In this document: positions 61,550 to 62,177 of the stretch, in pieces | How positions within the stretch are numbered: position 1 is the first letter of the stretch | Layout: the number at the start of each line of letters is the position of its first letter | Translations under genes and position numbers: made by a program | Notes under the pieces: generated by a model | Seen by the model: only the letters and a program-made list of their open reading frames with translations | Told to the model about the DNA's origin: nothing | Database searches by the model: none | Source of the DNA: Thermoanaerobaculia bacterium | Lineage (GTDB): Bacteria; Acidobacteriota; Thermoanaerobaculia; Multivoradales; JAHEKO01 | Direction of reading: 5' to 3' | Assembly (NCBI GenBank): GCA_947259925.1 | Contig: CAMYOG010000021.1 | Location: forward strand, 1-62,177 | Length of the DNA: 62,177 nucleotides

Positions 61550-62025
61550 CCTTCTTCCTCTGGGGCCTCGCCATGCTCTTGATCGTCGTCGGGGTCGTCG
61601 GCACGCTGGTTCCGGTCCTCCCCGGCGCCGCGATCGTCTTCGTCGGCATGCTGCTGGCGGCGTGGCTCGACGGCTTCACGCGGGTCGGTCCGTTGGCGCT
61701 GGTGGTGCTCGCCGTGATCACGACCCTGGTCTACGTGATCGACTTCGCCGGCGGGGCGTTCGGAGCGAAGACGCTGGGAGCCAGCCGCCGCGCCACCTGG
61801 GGCGCCCTGCTGGGGGCGATCGTCGGCATCTTCTTCGGACTCGCCGGGATCCTGCTCGGGCCGTTCCTCGGCGCGGTGCTCGGTGAGTACGCCGCCCGCC
61901 GCGATCTCAAGGCCGCGGGCAAGGTGGGCGCCGGCACCTGGTTCGGACTGGCGCTCGCCGCCGCCGCCAAGATCGCGCTCGTCTTTGCGATGCTGGCGCT
62001 GTTCGTGACCGCGTACGTGCTCTAG
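61546..62025 (+). CDS. DUF456 family membrane protein
   Basis: The 159-residue protein has the typical DUF456 pattern. Helix 1 runs FFLWGLAMLLIVVGVVGTLVPVLPG, followed by AIVFVGMLLAAWLDGF, a central helix, then YVIDFAGGAFGAKTLGASRRATWGALLGAIVG and FFGLAGILLGPFLGAVLGEY. The GTG start overlaps the phosphodiesterase stop. The function of this family is not established. Confidence 0.85.
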   Translation: MTFFLWGLAMLLIVVGVVGTLVPVLPGAAIVFVGMLLAAWLDGFTRVGPLALVVLAVITTLVYVIDFAGGAFGAKTLGASRRATWGALLGAIVGIFFGLAGILLGPFLGAVLGEYAARRDLKAAGKVGAGTWFGLALAAAAKIALVFAMLALFVTAYVL

Positions 62026-62177
62026 CTGATATGGAACGACCCCTTGTCAAGCGGTGGTGGTAGGTCGAAGCGGAGATAGGAGAGGACGGGTCGGGGAGGT
62101 CGCTTCGACGACGAGTCACGCTGATATACGCGGGTTGCTGTGAGCAGCAGAGCCGCAGGACTGTGGTTCGTCGGGAG
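62026..62177. other. 152-bp terminal stretch without recognised gene
   Basis: The last bases hold no convincing coding region or RNA. GCTGATAT occurs twice (about 62026 and 62120), and the base composition is less GC-rich than the flanking genes. It may be the edge of an intergenic region or of a mobile element that continues beyond the window. Confidence 0.4.

Overview
The window is a GC-rich (roughly two-thirds G+C) bacterial chromosome segment with dense, often overlapping genes. Acidobacteriota, and within it a Thermoanaerobaculia-like lineage, is my best guess. It rests on a GWxTD/VWA secreted protein, a CSLREA beta-helix protein, a TonB receptor with a carboxypeptidase-like N-terminal domain, S9 peptidase and penicillin acylase genes, and central metabolism organised around 2-oxoacid:ferredoxin oxidoreductase. 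No rRNA or taxonomic marker is present, so this is inference.

Layout. 1-4001: partial beta-barrel protein, a secreted PepSY-like protein and a TonB-dependent receptor. 4124-5488: relic of an integrated element (excisionase-like gene and truncated tyrosine integrase) beside tRNA-Leu(UAA). 5617-14634: secreted beta-helix protein, two small conserved genes, a retinol-saturase-like oxidoreductase, a REP-like 26-bp perfect inverted repeat, secreted protein-isoaspartate methyltransferase, a membrane spermidine-synthase-like protein and a DUF1624 protein. 14672-20610: glyoxylate-shunt operon aceB-aceA(ICL2 type)-aceK. 20720-23634: outer-membrane protein and feoAB. 23792-33978: a 10-kb operon, marR-korDABC-flavoprotein/FlpD-hdrD-hdrA-zinc ribbon-hemerythrin. 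34063-36397: citrate synthase and malate dehydrogenase. 36740-48087: secreted proteins, a metalloprotease, thioesterase, GWxTD/VWA, lytic transglycosylase, SDR. 48176-52351: coxD/E/G-like genes without CO dehydrogenase genes. 52482-62025: PQQ-propeller, CAP, acylase, RNA-binding, peptidase, phosphodiesterase and DUF456 genes.

Main discovery. The hdrA gene is interrupted by one in-frame TGA (31412-31414) exactly where the family has the Cys (or selenocysteine) of the CSI-C-ILGPKM motif. A hairpin with a GGUC tetraloop lies 27 nt downstream and matches a bacterial SECIS element. I read this as one 839-residue selenocysteine-containing HdrA fused to a FlpD domain. It sits in an operon with 2-oxoglutarate:ferredoxin oxidoreductase, an NAD(P)-linked flavoprotein that also ends in a FlpD-like domain, and an HdrD-like CCG protein. 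Together these could form a flavin-based electron bifurcation/confurcation module linking TCA-cycle ferredoxin to NAD(P)H and a thiol/disulfide couple.

Regulation. The operon is headed by a MarR regulator with a Cys-rich tail. Its start region carries an AT-rich palindrome (TTAACC...GGTTAA type) placed between it and the divergent iron-uptake genes feoAB, which suggests iron or Fe-S responsive control. Two genes (feoB and an RRM protein) appear to start at ATT codons behind strong Shine-Dalgarno sequences.
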